62,977 nt of DNA from Clostridiales bacterium (lineage in GTDB: Bacteria; Bacillota; Clostridia; Lachnospirales; Lachnospiraceae): assembly GCA_018369015.1 (NCBI GenBank), contig JAGZDD010000005.1, forward strand, positions 1 through 62,977, written 5' to 3'. A program made the translations under genes and the position numbers. The notes below the pieces were generated by a model. It did not search any database and was not told the origin of the DNA. It worked only from the letters and a program-made list of their open reading frames with translations. Positions 1 through 9,137 of this stretch are shown here, one piece after another (position 1 is the stretch's first letter; every line of letters begins with the position of its first letter).

Positions 1-2
1 AG

Positions 3-89
3 GATGACCTTCTTGATATGGATTATTTTTTAAATGAAGATGACCCGTTTAACGATGATTTTGGGGAAGAAGGTTTTTACATCTTCTAA
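3..89 (+). CDS. C-terminal end of an unidentified protein (truncated by window start)
   Basis: An open frame runs in from the window edge and stops at TAA 87-89. The visible 28 residues form a strongly acidic, aromatic tail (DDLLDMDYF...DDFGEEGFYIF). A hairpin terminator follows about 110 bp downstream. Such a tail is more likely a real C-terminus than a chance frame because Asp/Glu content is high and the frame is closed cleanly before the terminator. The family cannot be named from this fragment. Confidence 0.45.
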   Translation, partial: DDLLDMDYFLNEDDPFNDDFGEEGFYIF

Positions 90-200
90 ACCTGCCATCG
101 TCTTATTGTCGCGCCCAAACACATGTTCATCTAACATATGTTTGATAAACATGTGTTCTTTTTTATCCTCTCAAAAATCACAATTTCCTATAAAGGAACA

Positions 201-228
201 AAGCCCCGGTATAAAGATACCGGGGCTT
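201..228 (+). terminator. Hairpin terminator
   Basis: A perfect 12-bp stem (AAGCCCCGGTAT / ATACCGGGGCTT) with an AAAG loop lies between the partial upstream gene and yitT. The poly-T tract is short, so termination strength is uncertain. Confidence 0.6.
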
Positions 229-262
229 TCAGCGCAAAATTATTGAAATGGAGATTGTACCC

Positions 263-1144
263 ATGAAAAATTTTAAACTTTCGGATTATATTACATTAAA
301 ATCCGCCGGTCTGATCGTTGGCGGATCTTTACTTTTCTCTGCGGCAATGAATCTTCTTATTGTACCCATGCAGCTTTACAGCGGCGGCTTTCTGGGAATC
401 GCCCAGCTCTTCCGCCAGCTTCTCCTTACCCTTGGCGTCAATGTAGAAAATATCGATGTCGCCGGTATCGTTTATTTTATTATGAACGTACCTTTGTTTC
501 TTCTTTCCTTTAAAGCCATTGGCAAGCCCTTCTTCGTAAAAACCGTGCTGGCGGTTATTTGCTATACCGTATTTCTGACGATTATTGTATCCCCGGAAAC
601 GCCGATTATTGAAGATAAGCTGACCTGCTGTCTCATTGGCGGCGTCATCGCAGGTGTTGGCGCCGGTATGACTTTGCTTTCCGGCGGCTGCGGAGGCGGC
701 GAGGAAATCCTTGGCGTCTTTTTGTCACAGAAAAACCCCAATTTCAGCGTAGGAAAGCTCTCCATTATTATCAATATTTTCGTATACGGCTGCTGCCTCA
801 TTTTCTTCAACATCGGCACGGTCGTATACTCACTGATTTACTCTGTATTTACAAACCTGTCGCTGGATAAGATTCATTTCCAGAACATTATGATGAATAT
901 TATTATTATTTCTAAAAAAGAAGGTGTCGAAAAGCTTGTATTTGAAACAACAGGGCGCGGCGCCACCCACTGGGACGGCTACGGCGGATATACCGATGAG
1001 CATACAAACATCCTTCTCACCGTCGTTTCTAAGCGGGAATCAATCACTTTGCGCAAGGCGCTTAAAGCCTTTGACCCTGACGCCTTCGTCATTGTGAATG
1101 AGGATATTGATGTTGTCGGAAATTTCGAGATGAGAGTTATGTAA
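263..1144 (+). CDS. YitT family membrane protein (DUF161/DUF2179)
   Basis: A 293-residue polytopic membrane protein of the YitT family: several hydrophobic helices in the first two thirds, a glycine-rich stretch (LLSGGCGGGEE), then a soluble C-terminal DUF2179-type domain that starts near the GRGATHWDGYGGY segment. The biochemical role of the family is not established; an exporter-like role is often suggested. The ATG at 263 is chosen over an upstream in-frame ATG at 248 because GGAG at 250-253 is correctly spaced for it. The gene stands alone, convergent with the merR-type gene 13 bp away. Confidence 0.88.
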   Translation: MKNFKLSDYITLKSAGLIVGGSLLFSAAMNLLIVPMQLYSGGFLGIAQLFRQLLLTLGVNVENIDVAGIVYFIMNVPLFLLSFKAIGKPFFVKTVLAVICYTVFLTIIVSPETPIIEDKLTCCLIGGVIAGVGAGMTLLSGGCGGGEEILGVFLSQKNPNFSVGKLSIIINIFVYGCCLIFFNIGTVVYSLIYSVFTNLSLDKIHFQNIMMNIIIISKKEGVEKLVFETTGRGATHWDGYGGYTDEHTNILLTVVSKRESITLRKALKAFDPDAFVIVNEDIDVVGNFEMRVM

Positions 1145-1157
1145 TGGCTGATATGCC

Positions 1158-1988
1158 TTACTTTCCCGCATGACTTAATGAGCAGCAAAGGCTATCTATT
1201 TTCTCCGGGTTATGGAAAAATTCCAGTTCCACCGGATATGGCCTAAAGCGTACCGGGGATGTAATACAATCTGCCTCAATCACTGTCGCATAAGGGTATT
1301 TTCTAAAATATCCCGGTTCCGTATGAGCCACTTGAAGGATTGACTTTGGTTCTTTCCGTATGCATGTGTATGTATGCTCAGGAAAATGTCTAAAAAACGG
1401 ATGACCGTCAAGGCTCTCGTAAATTTCCACGTAAGCAAAAAACGACTGCTTTTCCGGCGAATAGTCCATAAGCATCCCGGAAGGATAATTGGCTGACACC
1501 CGGGATTCCTGTGCAATTTCAAAAAGAATACTTAATTTCTTGTGAAAATCTACCGGAGATTCCGGCTCGTTTAATGGATAGCATAAAACATTGCGTGCCG
1601 GAATCCGCCGCTCATAAAAACCTGCTACATACTCATATTTTTCATTATCTTTAAGCCCCCGGGCGGCAATTTCCAGCTTCTTTTGGCGCACCTTGAGCCT
1701 ATGGATCTGCTCCTGTATAATACCTTTGCTGTCTTCAATCAATTCGCTTAAGTGAAATCCGCTCGCCGGGTCAATATATTTGTTCCACTGCTTTAAAGGT
1801 ATATCCATAGACGCCAGGAACTTGATCATATCCACGGTAAGAAGCTGCTCGCTGGCATAGTAGCGGTAGCCATTTTCCGGGTTAATCTTCGCCGGGATCA
1901 ATATACCAATATGTTCATAATAGCGCAGGGATTTAATACTGATCCTTTTAATCTGCGCGACCTCGCCGATCGTTAAATATTCCTTCAT
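1158..1988 (-). CDS. MerR family transcriptional regulator
   Basis: A 276-residue regulator with an N-terminal MerR winged helix-turn-helix (LTIGEVAQIKRISIKSLRYY, residues 5-24, then the DPENGYRYY-like wing). A central helical linker (about residues 75-115) and a C-terminal ligand-binding domain of about 150 residues resembling GyrI/BmrR effector domains follow, so it probably senses a small molecule. It is the second gene of a minus-strand pair: its start lies 7 bp after the stop of the nitrilase gene. The operon suggests it controls the nitrilase or responds to its substrate, but no operator is evident. Confidence 0.85.
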   Translation of the reverse strand: MKEYLTIGEVAQIKRISIKSLRYYEHIGILIPAKINPENGYRYYASEQLLTVDMIKFLASMDIPLKQWNKYIDPASGFHLSELIEDSKGIIQEQIHRLKVRQKKLEIAARGLKDNEKYEYVAGFYERRIPARNVLCYPLNEPESPVDFHKKLSILFEIAQESRVSANYPSGMLMDYSPEKQSFFAYVEIYESLDGHPFFRHFPEHTYTCIRKEPKSILQVAHTEPGYFRKYPYATVIEADCITSPVRFRPYPVELEFFHNPEKIDSLCCSLSHAGK

Positions 1989-1995
1989 TCATTTC

Positions 1996-2874
1996 CTACT
2001 CCCTGTAATCCTCCCGAATAAATGGTTCTTCAATTTTTTCCTCCGCAAGTATTTTATACTTCTTGGGATGCCTGTATGCATTGCCATGAACCTCACTTTT
2101 CCGGTAAACCCTCAGCTCATCCATAGGGAAATCCGCCATATAAATCCCCTCGCGCTCACCGGCCTCAATGACAAGCATATCTCTCGATCCTGGCTGTGAT
2201 TCACGGTAAGCAATCCCGTCAAAGGCAGACGAATGGCCATTGCAGTCCGGCTGTCCATAAGGATAATTGGCGGTAGCAATGCCGGCCATATTCTCATACG
2301 CCCGGGCGCGAAGCTGGGAAAGGCGGTTCATTTCCATCGGGCAGGCATTGGGAACAAGAATAATCTCAGCGCCCTTAAGCATGAGAATCCTGGCGCTTTC
2401 CGGAAACTCCCGGTCGTAACAGATCATTGCCCCAATCTCCACATTTCCCGATGCAGTGTCCAATGTGGCCGCATAAAAATCATCTCCCGGCGTCAGCCGG
2501 CACTCATCGCCGAAATCACAGGTATGTACCTTGGCATAGGTCAGTACCCGCCGCCCAAAACGGTCAAAAATACAGACAGTGTTTCTCGGCAATGGCTCCC
2601 ATTGCTCTAAAAAAGTGATTCCCACAGCCATTTCAAGCGCTTTGGCAGCCTCGCCAAAGGCTGACACAAAGCTTCCGTCTGCCGGAACCGCCGTCGATTT
2701 AAGCTCCCCTATATTTTCCGGAATTTTATACCCGACACTCCACATCTCCGGAAACAAAGCAAGATCAGCACCCATAGCTTTTGCTTTTTGACAGTACGAA
2801 AGCCCCTTTTCAAGATTTTTTTCAATGCTGCCCTCCGGCAAAAGCTGTAGAAGGGCGACTTTAAAACCTGTCAT
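1996..2874 (-). CDS. Carbon-nitrogen hydrolase (nitrilase superfamily)
   Basis: A 292-residue nitrilase-superfamily enzyme. The catalytic triad is visible: Glu in LALFPEMW (near residue 43), Lys in TYAKVHT (near 118) and Cys in GAMICYDREFPE (near 152). The family hydrolyses amides or nitriles; substrates cannot be inferred, although the conserved layout is closest to amidase or N-carbamoyl-hydrolase branches. A GGGAGG site precedes the ATG. It is first in a two-gene operon with the MerR regulator. Confidence 0.88.
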   Translation of the reverse strand: MTGFKVALLQLLPEGSIEKNLEKGLSYCQKAKAMGADLALFPEMWSVGYKIPENIGELKSTAVPADGSFVSAFGEAAKALEMAVGITFLEQWEPLPRNTVCIFDRFGRRVLTYAKVHTCDFGDECRLTPGDDFYAATLDTASGNVEIGAMICYDREFPESARILMLKGAEIILVPNACPMEMNRLSQLRARAYENMAGIATANYPYGQPDCNGHSSAFDGIAYRESQPGSRDMLVIEAGEREGIYMADFPMDELRVYRKSEVHGNAYRHPKKYKILAEEKIEEPFIREDYRE

Positions 2875-3106
2875 AAAAAATCCTCCCAGTTAATTAATAA
2901 CATTCATATAAAAACATTTCGCTTTGCTCATCCGCCGCTTTTTCTGCTATAATGCCTTTATTATATCTTTAACCGCTAAAAATAACAAGCATTTACAGCT
3001 TTCTCTTGACCTTGCCCTAAGGGCAGGCTTTATAATAATTTTATTAGTAAATCTTCATACCGGGCTGTGCTTAGCTTTGCTGCGGATGAAAAGGGGGAAA
3101 TATTTT

Positions 3107-3508
3107 ATGGTTCTAAAGGTTCTTCATGCCGGTATCAGCGTTTACAACATGGAAGAATCGCTGGCATGGTACGACAAAAATCTGGATTTTAAGCTTGTGT
3201 CCGACGACGGCTTTGTTCCGCCGCTAAAGGCCCGTATCTGCTTTATTCAAAACGGAGATTTTCAAATTGAGCTGTTTGAATATGAGCACCCAAAAAAGCT
3301 GCCCGAGGACCGGCTGGCACCCAACAGTGATCTTCAGACTGTGGGAACAAAGCACATCGCGTTTGCCACAGAGAATATGGCCGCCCTCAAAGAAAAATTT
3401 GTCAAAAACGGCGTAGATATTGCCCATGAGGTGATGATGGAGGGCAACAACGTAATGTTTATCAGAGATTGCAATGGGGTGCTTATTGAATTTATCCAGA
3501 AAAATTAA
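3107..3508 (+). CDS. VOC family (glyoxalase/dioxygenase fold) protein
   Basis: A 133-residue single-module vicinal-oxygen-chelate protein (VLKVLHAGISVYNMEESLAW at the start; GTKHIAFAT and FIRDCNGVLIEFIQ later). Candidate metal ligands are His7, Glu51 (IELFE), His88 and the C-terminal Glu (IEF). The longer frame begins at 2924 but lacks a ribosome site; AAGGGGG before ATG 3107 and the family N-terminus fix the start. It is followed after 15 bp by the dimeric-barrel gene, so the two probably act on one small organic substrate, which is not identifiable. Confidence 0.85.
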   Translation: MVLKVLHAGISVYNMEESLAWYDKNLDFKLVSDDGFVPPLKARICFIQNGDFQIELFEYEHPKKLPEDRLAPNSDLQTVGTKHIAFATENMAALKEKFVKNGVDIAHEVMMEGNNVMFIRDCNGVLIEFIQKN

Positions 3509-3523
3509 CGAGGAGGTCTTTTT

Positions 3524-4327
3524 ATGCCCAATATGGTTATGAACAAAACATTAATTATTCATCACATTAATGATGTGGATAATATTCCCGCAATGGAGCG
3601 GTGGTTTGTCCATCATCACTGCCCGGAGGTTATGGCTCAGGAGCCCTGGCTGACCCGCTATGTCATGTTCCGCGTCATGCCCCCTGCGCAAGGGATGAAG
3701 GATATTGGATTTTTTAATTACAGGGTCCATGAAAATTTTGGTTTAAGCGTTGAGGGCCGCAGGAGCCTTCGGGGGCTTATGGGAATGACGCCGGAGCCGG
3801 TTGAAAATGCCATGACCGTTGCCATTGCCAATGTTCCCGCAGAGCCTACCGAGGATTTCTTTGGCCAGGAAATGAACCATGCCGGAAAGACATTCATCCG
3901 CTTCGTCTATATGATGTCTTATCCAAAAGGCGTTTCCAGAGAGGACGGAGAAAAATGGTTTCTTGACACATTTGCGCCGGAGGCTTGCCGACTTCCCGGG
4001 CTTTTGAGATTTTTCTCCCATAAAGCCTATGATGAGCAATATCCGCCAATTCCATTGCCTGAAAGCGGCGGCGGCCCGGAATTTGTTGATGTGGGCGAGG
4101 ATAATATTTTCTTCCACCGCTGGGATCGTGTTTGCGAAATGTGGTTTGAAAATAACTCTGCCTGGACCAACGCCTTTATTAAAAATCCCCCAGCCTGGAC
4201 AATTCCAAAATGGGCTACAAGAAATACTTTCCCATTCGTAGAGCCTGGCAAGGACTTTGTATGTACAAGCCTTCTTGAACGCCCGGATCAAAATATGCTC
4301 AAGCATTATGACGGGTGCATTTTCTAA
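3524..4327 (+). CDS. Two-module dimeric alpha-beta barrel (EthD/Dabb-like) protein
   Basis: A 267-residue protein preceded by GAGGAGG. It contains two similar halves: residues about 6-100 (TLIIHHINDVDNIPAMERWF, HHHCPEVM) and about 125-245 (FIRFVYMMSYPKG, GEKWFLDTFAPE). Each looks like a ferredoxin-like dimeric barrel of the EthD/Dabb type, which often handles small aromatic or keto compounds. The assignment is by pattern and no exact family is recognised. Co-transcription with the VOC gene suggests a shared degradative pathway. It is unusually His- and Trp-rich, so metal or cofactor binding is possible. Confidence 0.6.
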   Translation: MPNMVMNKTLIIHHINDVDNIPAMERWFVHHHCPEVMAQEPWLTRYVMFRVMPPAQGMKDIGFFNYRVHENFGLSVEGRRSLRGLMGMTPEPVENAMTVAIANVPAEPTEDFFGQEMNHAGKTFIRFVYMMSYPKGVSREDGEKWFLDTFAPEACRLPGLLRFFSHKAYDEQYPPIPLPESGGGPEFVDVGEDNIFFHRWDRVCEMWFENNSAWTNAFIKNPPAWTIPKWATRNTFPFVEPGKDFVCTSLLERPDQNMLKHYDGCIF

Positions 4328-4334
4328 CACATAG

Positions 4335-4367
4335 TTACTATTCACGGCTTCGCTGAGAATAGTAACA
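4335..4367. repeat. Solo hairpin related to the GTAACAG...CTGTTAC element family
   Basis: Inverted arms GTTACTATTC / GAATAGTAAC flank a 13-nt centre. The 8 bp on each side (AACACATA and AGCACATA) match at 7 of 8 positions, like a target-site duplication. The termini resemble the MITE-like elements at 10767, 22982 and 57161. Confidence 0.5.
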
Positions 4368-4396
4368 GCACATATCCTTTAAAGCAAAGCATACCT

Positions 4397-4429
4397 GCAC
4401 CCAAAGAGCGCCTCACGTTCTTTGGGTGC
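4397..4429. terminator. Hairpin downstream of the dimeric-barrel gene
   Basis: A perfect 11-bp stem GCACCCAAAGA / TCTTTGGGTGC with an 11-nt loop, lacking a T-tract. It could be a terminator or part of an intergenic repeat. Confidence 0.4.
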
Positions 4430-4583
4430 GGGCGCGTGAAGGCTTTCGCTTATAAACCACATCTGCGCGGCCGTCCGTTCTCCGCTCCTTTCCACAAACA
4501 GACTTGAATCTCTATTGTTTCAAGCTTATAATTAGAAACAACGAGCCCCGCTTGCAAAGTAGCCGCGCTGCCATGGGGCGCAC

Positions 4584-4700
4584 GGCAATAAGAGGAAGCC
4601 TCGCAAGGGGATACCTATATGCTGTGAAAAACATGGCAATCAGAGGAAATCCCACAGGGGGATACCTATATGCTGTGGGGGCACGGCAATCAGAGGAAAG
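4584..4700. repeat. 50-51 bp tandem repeat, 2.3 copies
   Basis: Units begin GGCAATMAGAGGAA at 4584, 4635 and 4685. Both complete units contain GGGGATACCTATATGCTGTG. Unit 2 can fold through CCCACAG / CTGTGGG. The repeat ends just before the ribosome site of the ABC-class ATPase gene, so it lies in that gene's 5' leader. The remaining non-coding sequence at 4430-4583 shows no recognisable feature. Confidence 0.7.
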
Positions 4701-4711
4701 GACGTTAAGCT

Positions 4712-6535
4712 ATGAAATCTTCTCAGGAACTTAAGGAGCTGCTTGTGCGTATCGACCGCCGCAGTTATCCGGCATATAAAGATACCCGGGGGAGCTATCA
4801 GTTTCCCGGATATATTCTATCCATTGACCATGTTCAGGGGGATCCCTTTGCGGCACCTTCAAAAATCAGTATTCAGGTTTCCGGCAGGCAGGCAAATTTC
4901 CCTTCCCGGCTCTATGACCGCCCATGGAAAAAAACGGCGCTGTGCGATATGCTTCTTAGAACCGTTGCCCGCCAGATCGAGCATTTTACGTTTAAAGCTA
5001 AGGGGTCCGGCAAAAGCGGTCTTATTGACATCAGCCGCTGCGGTCAGGAAATACTTGAGCGTTCCTCCTGCACCCTGAATCCAGAAAACGGCAATGTCAC
5101 CCTGCGCCTTAATGTAGGCTTTCCTGCCAATGGCCGTACAATTAACGCCGGCGAGCTTATAAAAATATTTTATGACTTTCTTCCCATCTGCGTTCAAAAA
5201 GCTCTCCTGTATAAAGCCTACAATTCTCAGACGCTTGAGCAAATCATGGAGCTGTCTCAAAATCAGCAGTTTATCCGCGAGCAGCTTCCTGCAATAGGAC
5301 TGTGTGCCTTTATCGCTAATGGAGCCATTCTCCCGCGGGAATCCGGTATTTCCCAAAAGCCTATGAAAAATGCCATTCCCTTTTGCTCCCCAGCTTCGAT
5401 GGAGGTTACTTTACAGCCGCCTTACGGAGAAAAAATAACGGGCATGGGGATTCCCAGGGGTGTCACCCTTATTGTCGGCGGAGGCTACCACGGTAAATCC
5501 ACCCTTCTCGAAGCACTCGAAAGAGGGATTTATAACCATATTTTGGGGGATGGCCGGGAGTATGTCATTACAGACAGTACGGCAATGAAAATCCGGGCCG
5601 AGGATGGCCGCAGTATTCACCATGTTGATATTTCCATGTTTATCAACGATCTTCCTAACAAAAAGGACACAAAACATTTTTATACCGAAGATGCCAGCGG
5701 AAGTACATCCCAAGCGGCTAATGTGGTGGAAGCAATAGAATCCGGAACTTCCCTTCTGCTCATTGACGAGGACACAAGCGCTTCTAACTTTATGGTCCGG
5801 GATTTATTAATGGAAAGTGTCGTTTCCCGTTCCTGCGAACCCATTACGCCCCTTATTCACCGAATCCGGCAGCTTTATGAGGATTGGGGAATTTCATCGA
5901 TCCTTGTCGCCGGAAGCAGCGGCGCATTTTTTGAGAAAGCAGACTGCATTATTCAAATGGATCGGTACAAACCATTGGAGATTACATCATTTGCTAAAGA
6001 GCAGGCCCGGAGGTTCTCCCATGCCAGTACTCTTATGCCAGACATTCCGGACACAGATGGCTGTACCAAACCGGACAGAATAAGAAGGGCCAAGCCAAAC
6101 TATGAAACTGGCAGCGAATCCGGGCAGTTGATCCATGCCGCTGCTCAAAGACCGGACTTTTCACGTTATCCACACCCTCACAGATCCGAGGGCGGCAGCC
6201 GTGAACTTGGCAAAGATAACCGTAGCAAAATTAAAACCAATGGCCGTGACAGTGTTTCTATTAATAAAGAAATCATCGACCTGCGCTATGTGGAACAGCT
6301 TGTAGACAGCGAGCAGCTTATGACATTAGGCTATCTTATGGCCTACGCGAAAGCCCATTTTATTGATGGCAAAAGATCATTGACCGAAATTGTTTCTCTC
6401 CTGGAAAAAATATTGCATGAAAAAGGGATTGCATGTATTTGCGAAAGCAGCCATCTCCCCGCCGGGCTTGCTATGCCCCGCCGTCAGGAAATATTTGCCT
6501 GCTTTAATCGGTACAGGGGATTGAAAATACAATAG
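4712..6535 (+). CDS. ABC-class ATPase (ABC_ATPase family, COG3044)
   Basis: A 607-residue soluble P-loop protein of the COG3044 family. An N-terminal RNA/nucleotide-associated region (residues 1-240) precedes a P-loop GGGYHGKST (about 255-263) and a Walker B-like LLLIDEDTSASNFM (about 348-361), followed by the ITPLIHRIRQLYEDWGISS helix and the VAGSSGAFF segment typical of the family. The function in bacteria is unknown; the trypanosome relative MRB1590 binds RNA. A poorly conserved Pro/Arg/Ser-rich linker (about 440-510) precedes the helical C-terminus. It stands alone, between the tandem repeat and a 700-bp non-coding stretch. Confidence 0.85.
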   Translation: MKSSQELKELLVRIDRRSYPAYKDTRGSYQFPGYILSIDHVQGDPFAAPSKISIQVSGRQANFPSRLYDRPWKKTALCDMLLRTVARQIEHFTFKAKGSGKSGLIDISRCGQEILERSSCTLNPENGNVTLRLNVGFPANGRTINAGELIKIFYDFLPICVQKALLYKAYNSQTLEQIMELSQNQQFIREQLPAIGLCAFIANGAILPRESGISQKPMKNAIPFCSPASMEVTLQPPYGEKITGMGIPRGVTLIVGGGYHGKSTLLEALERGIYNHILGDGREYVITDSTAMKIRAEDGRSIHHVDISMFINDLPNKKDTKHFYTEDASGSTSQAANVVEAIESGTSLLLIDEDTSASNFMVRDLLMESVVSRSCEPITPLIHRIRQLYEDWGISSILVAGSSGAFFEKADCIIQMDRYKPLEITSFAKEQARRFSHASTLMPDIPDTDGCTKPDRIRRAKPNYETGSESGQLIHAAAQRPDFSRYPHPHRSEGGSRELGKDNRSKIKTNGRDSVSINKEIIDLRYVEQLVDSEQLMTLGYLMAYAKAHFIDGKRSLTEIVSLLEKILHEKGIACICESSHLPAGLAMPRRQEIFACFNRYRGLKIQ

Positions 6536-7270
6536 TAATGAGTATTGAGACCAGCTTGCAGAGTGCCGGACGCGTACCAATGGCGTGCGTCCGGTGCCAG
6601 CCAAAGCAGCCGCAAAACTCGCAGCCCGAAGCAATTTTGAACGTTCATTGATTGTAATAATCTGTAATGCTTTTCATAATTTCCCCAAAATGGACTTTTG
6701 AGTTATATACAGTTCATCTGTACAGCATACCTTGAATACACACCATATCTGCATTATTTTCTCCAATCCCCAACGCCTTTAATATTTGTATCTTCTTTTT
6801 AATACCGTCATTTGATTAAATTGACTGTTTCTTTATTGTTCACAGGTTCCGTAAACAGCAACACTATTTCATTACTATTTATATATTTTTTTGAATACTA
6901 TATTGTAATATATAATAGCATATGATATTATATAAAAAATCCTGTCTCACAAGATTATCTGTCTGCGGCGGGATTGCAAAACAGACAGCTTCCCTATTGC
7001 CGCAGTGCGTTCTTCTTACCCGCTTCAATTAGTGCTAAACTCGTAGTTTACACTTCGTTCCGGTCGCTGCTGGACGCGCAGGCATGGTAAAGGCAGAACG
7101 TAAAACACGGCACAGCGTGCCTAAGACACACATTTAGCACCAACCGAAGTAAAACATAGACATACAGTCCGTATGAAACTACCTGACTTTCATACATAGT
7201 GCTGCTGCGATTAGCGCGGCATGAAAGTTTATTATGAAACAAAAAATATAATTATTGGAGGTGAAACCTT
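6536..7270. other. Long intergenic region with hairpin, operator-like dyad and repeat element
   Basis: A hairpin CCGGACGC / GCGTCCGG (6566-6594) follows the ATPase gene and may end its transcript. An AT-rich promoter-like stretch covers about 6880-6945. From about 7035 to 7237 lies a mosaic of the genome's palindromic intergenic repeats (CTTCGTTCCGGTCG, then CGCGGCATGAAAGTTTA at the end). No gene is supported. Confidence 0.6.
6911..6932. promoter_or_regulatory. 22-bp dyad, possible PadR operator
   Basis: TATAATA-n-CATATG-n-TATTATA is an almost perfect dyad inside an AT-rich promoter-like stretch. PadR regulators usually autoregulate through AT-rich dyads. It lies 340 bp upstream of padR because a repeat element occupies 7035-7237. 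The assignment is inferred from position. Confidence 0.35.
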
Positions 7271-7576
7271 GTGAATACACAGCTCAAAAAAGGGGCGCTC
7301 GAAATCTGCGTTCTTTCTCAATTAGCTAAAGGGGATAAATACGGTTATGAATTAACAGAAGTTATTTCTACGGAAATGTCAATCGCCACAGGAACACTTT
7401 ATCCTATTTTGAAAAGGCTCAAGGACGATCTCTATGTGGAGACCTATCTTGTGGAATCCGAAGGAGGGCCAGCCCGTAAATATTACCACCTCACAGAAAA
7501 AGGAAGATTTTATCAAGGTACTCTTAAGCAGGAATGGAATACCTTTGTCGCCGCAATGAACAGGCTTATGGATTAA
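7271..7576 (+). CDS. PadR family transcriptional regulator
   Basis: A 101-residue PadR-type winged helix protein: LKKGALEICVLSQLAKGDKY, the YGYEL motif, TGTLYPILKRL recognition region, and GGPARKYYHLTEKG wing. It uses a GTG start (7271) with GGAGGTG just upstream. It is 53 bp upstream of the HAAS/DUF4097 gene. This pair is widespread in Firmicutes and linked to envelope stress sensing, so PadR probably represses the pair until a signal arrives. Confidence 0.92.
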   Translation: MNTQLKKGALEICVLSQLAKGDKYGYELTEVISTEMSIATGTLYPILKRLKDDLYVETYLVESEGGPARKYYHLTEKGRFYQGTLKQEWNTFVAAMNRLMD

Positions 7577-7629
7577 CCGAATGACGGCTTATCGTATCTA
7601 TGAAATAGGATTAAAGGAGGAAAATTTAT

Positions 7630-8820
7630 ATGAAAAAAGACGACTACTTAAACATACTCAGCCAAGGTTTAAAGCAATATGATGAATCTTATGTTCAGGA
7701 AATTCTCAATGATTATGAAGAACATTTTCAATATGCTCTTGCAAACGGCAAAAGTGAGGAGGAAATATGTGCAAGTCTGGGCAATCCCCAGGAACTTATC
7801 AATGAAATTAAAGAAATGATGGGAGCCTCACCCCAAATCCAGGCTCCGGCCCGCCCGGCGTTGGATATTGAAAAAACGGATTCGTCCTCTAGTAACAATA
7901 CAGAAAACCGCACGCCATCAAATAGCAGTGAGAACCGCGGCTTTGACAAAACTACAAAACCCAGATACTTTGATGGCAATTTAAATAGTAATTTTAATAC
8001 TGGCACCAATGAAGATACAAACGAAGCCCACACTCAAAATACTTACGGTACTTTGAAGAAAATACGTTTCTTTGCGGATAATGCAGATGTGCGTCTTATC
8101 CCTTCATCTGACGGGGAATTTCATATTTACACCGAAGATGGCGAAGAAATGGATTATCTCGAACATTCTTACAATAATGATACTTACGAAGGACGGGTAA
8201 CACGGAGCAATGCCCAGGCTTCTATTGCACTTGATATCCTTCATCAAATTTTCGGCAGCCCTGTCAGTGATGTCATTTTGGAAATACCTTTAGGTATAGA
8301 TGATATACGCATTGAAGGCTACAGCGGGGATTTGGTCGCAGAAGGTCTTGTCAGTGAGATTTTAAGCCTGTCTACAATTTCAGGCGACTGCAAAATCAAA
8401 AATTCAGAAAATAATGGACTTTTCGTTTCTACCAAAAGCGGAGAAATAGAGCTTTATCAAGTCGCTGCGGGCCACTGTGAGTTAAAGACACTAAGCGGAG
8501 ACATACTCAGCAAAGAGCTACAAGCACAAAATTTGGTTGTAAATACCGTCAGCGGCGATGTCAGCGGACGGCGTCTGGATGTCCACACATCCCAAATCAA
8601 AACAATCAGCGGCGAAATTTCATTAAAGCTTTTAAAAAATAGTGAAACTTATTATGCCACTGCGAAAACAACCAGCGGACGTGTAAAAATACGTGATGGA
8701 ATCCGAATGGACGCCTTGGATTTCCAGGCTTTGCCGCCAGAAGGAAATGTCAAGCTTGCCTTAAATACGATAAGCGGGGAAATTTCTGTTAAATATTCAA
8801 AAAACAGTGGTCAAAGCTAA
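7630..8820 (+). CDS. HAAS (DUF1700) plus DUF4097 beta-strand repeat protein
   Basis: A 396-residue protein. Residues 1-65 form the helical HAAS/DUF1700 domain (YLNILSQGLKQYDESYVQEI, CASLGNPQELINEIKEMM). A Ser/Asn/Thr-rich linker runs to about 135, then a DUF4097 beta-helix of repeated strands marked by TISGD, TKSGE, TLSGD, TVSGD and TISGE extends to the end. No signal peptide or transmembrane helix is evident, which differs from many relatives that carry one between the two domains. With the PadR gene it forms a typical stress-response pair. Confidence 0.85.
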   Translation: MKKDDYLNILSQGLKQYDESYVQEILNDYEEHFQYALANGKSEEEICASLGNPQELINEIKEMMGASPQIQAPARPALDIEKTDSSSSNNTENRTPSNSSENRGFDKTTKPRYFDGNLNSNFNTGTNEDTNEAHTQNTYGTLKKIRFFADNADVRLIPSSDGEFHIYTEDGEEMDYLEHSYNNDTYEGRVTRSNAQASIALDILHQIFGSPVSDVILEIPLGIDDIRIEGYSGDLVAEGLVSEILSLSTISGDCKIKNSENNGLFVSTKSGEIELYQVAAGHCELKTLSGDILSKELQAQNLVVNTVSGDVSGRRLDVHTSQIKTISGEISLKLLKNSETYYATAKTTSGRVKIRDGIRMDALDFQALPPEGNVKLALNTISGEISVKYSKNSGQS

Positions 8821-9137
8821 AGAACAAGGGTAACTCATAAATCATTGGATTTTGTTACAGCTAAAATCCATTACCGCTCAAGCCCAAACGAATAGCAGGA
8901 ACATAATCAAAATAATCACTTCATCTATTTCCCAAAAGTACGGGTGAGAAACAGTCGTTGCAGCGCTCCATACCTGAGGCATTTTCATCTGTGAAGTTGG
9001 GAAATAGAAATGTTATATATGCCAGATATTTACAAAGCTCTATACTGACATCCAGAGCATTTTATCAAATGAACAATATGCAAAACGGCACCTTTAATCT
9101 TATCATTATGTAAGACTCCAAGACTCCGGTAACATAT
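8821..9137. other. CRISPR trailer-side intergenic region
   Basis: It lies between the DUF4097 gene and the leader-distal end of the array. It contains an inverted pair CTATTTCCCAA (8935-8945) / TTGGGAAATAG (8997-9007), possibly a transcript-ending or repeat structure. No open frame or further degenerate CRISPR repeat was seen. Confidence 0.5.

Noticed and set aside
34..246. A 70-codon plus-strand frame before yitT.
   Set aside because: It runs through the terminator hairpin and overlaps the better-supported acidic tail frame; no ribosome site.
4504..4734. 76-codon frame upstream of the ABC-class ATPase.
   Set aside because: It spans the tandem repeat and has no ribosome site; the repeated peptide comes from repeated DNA.
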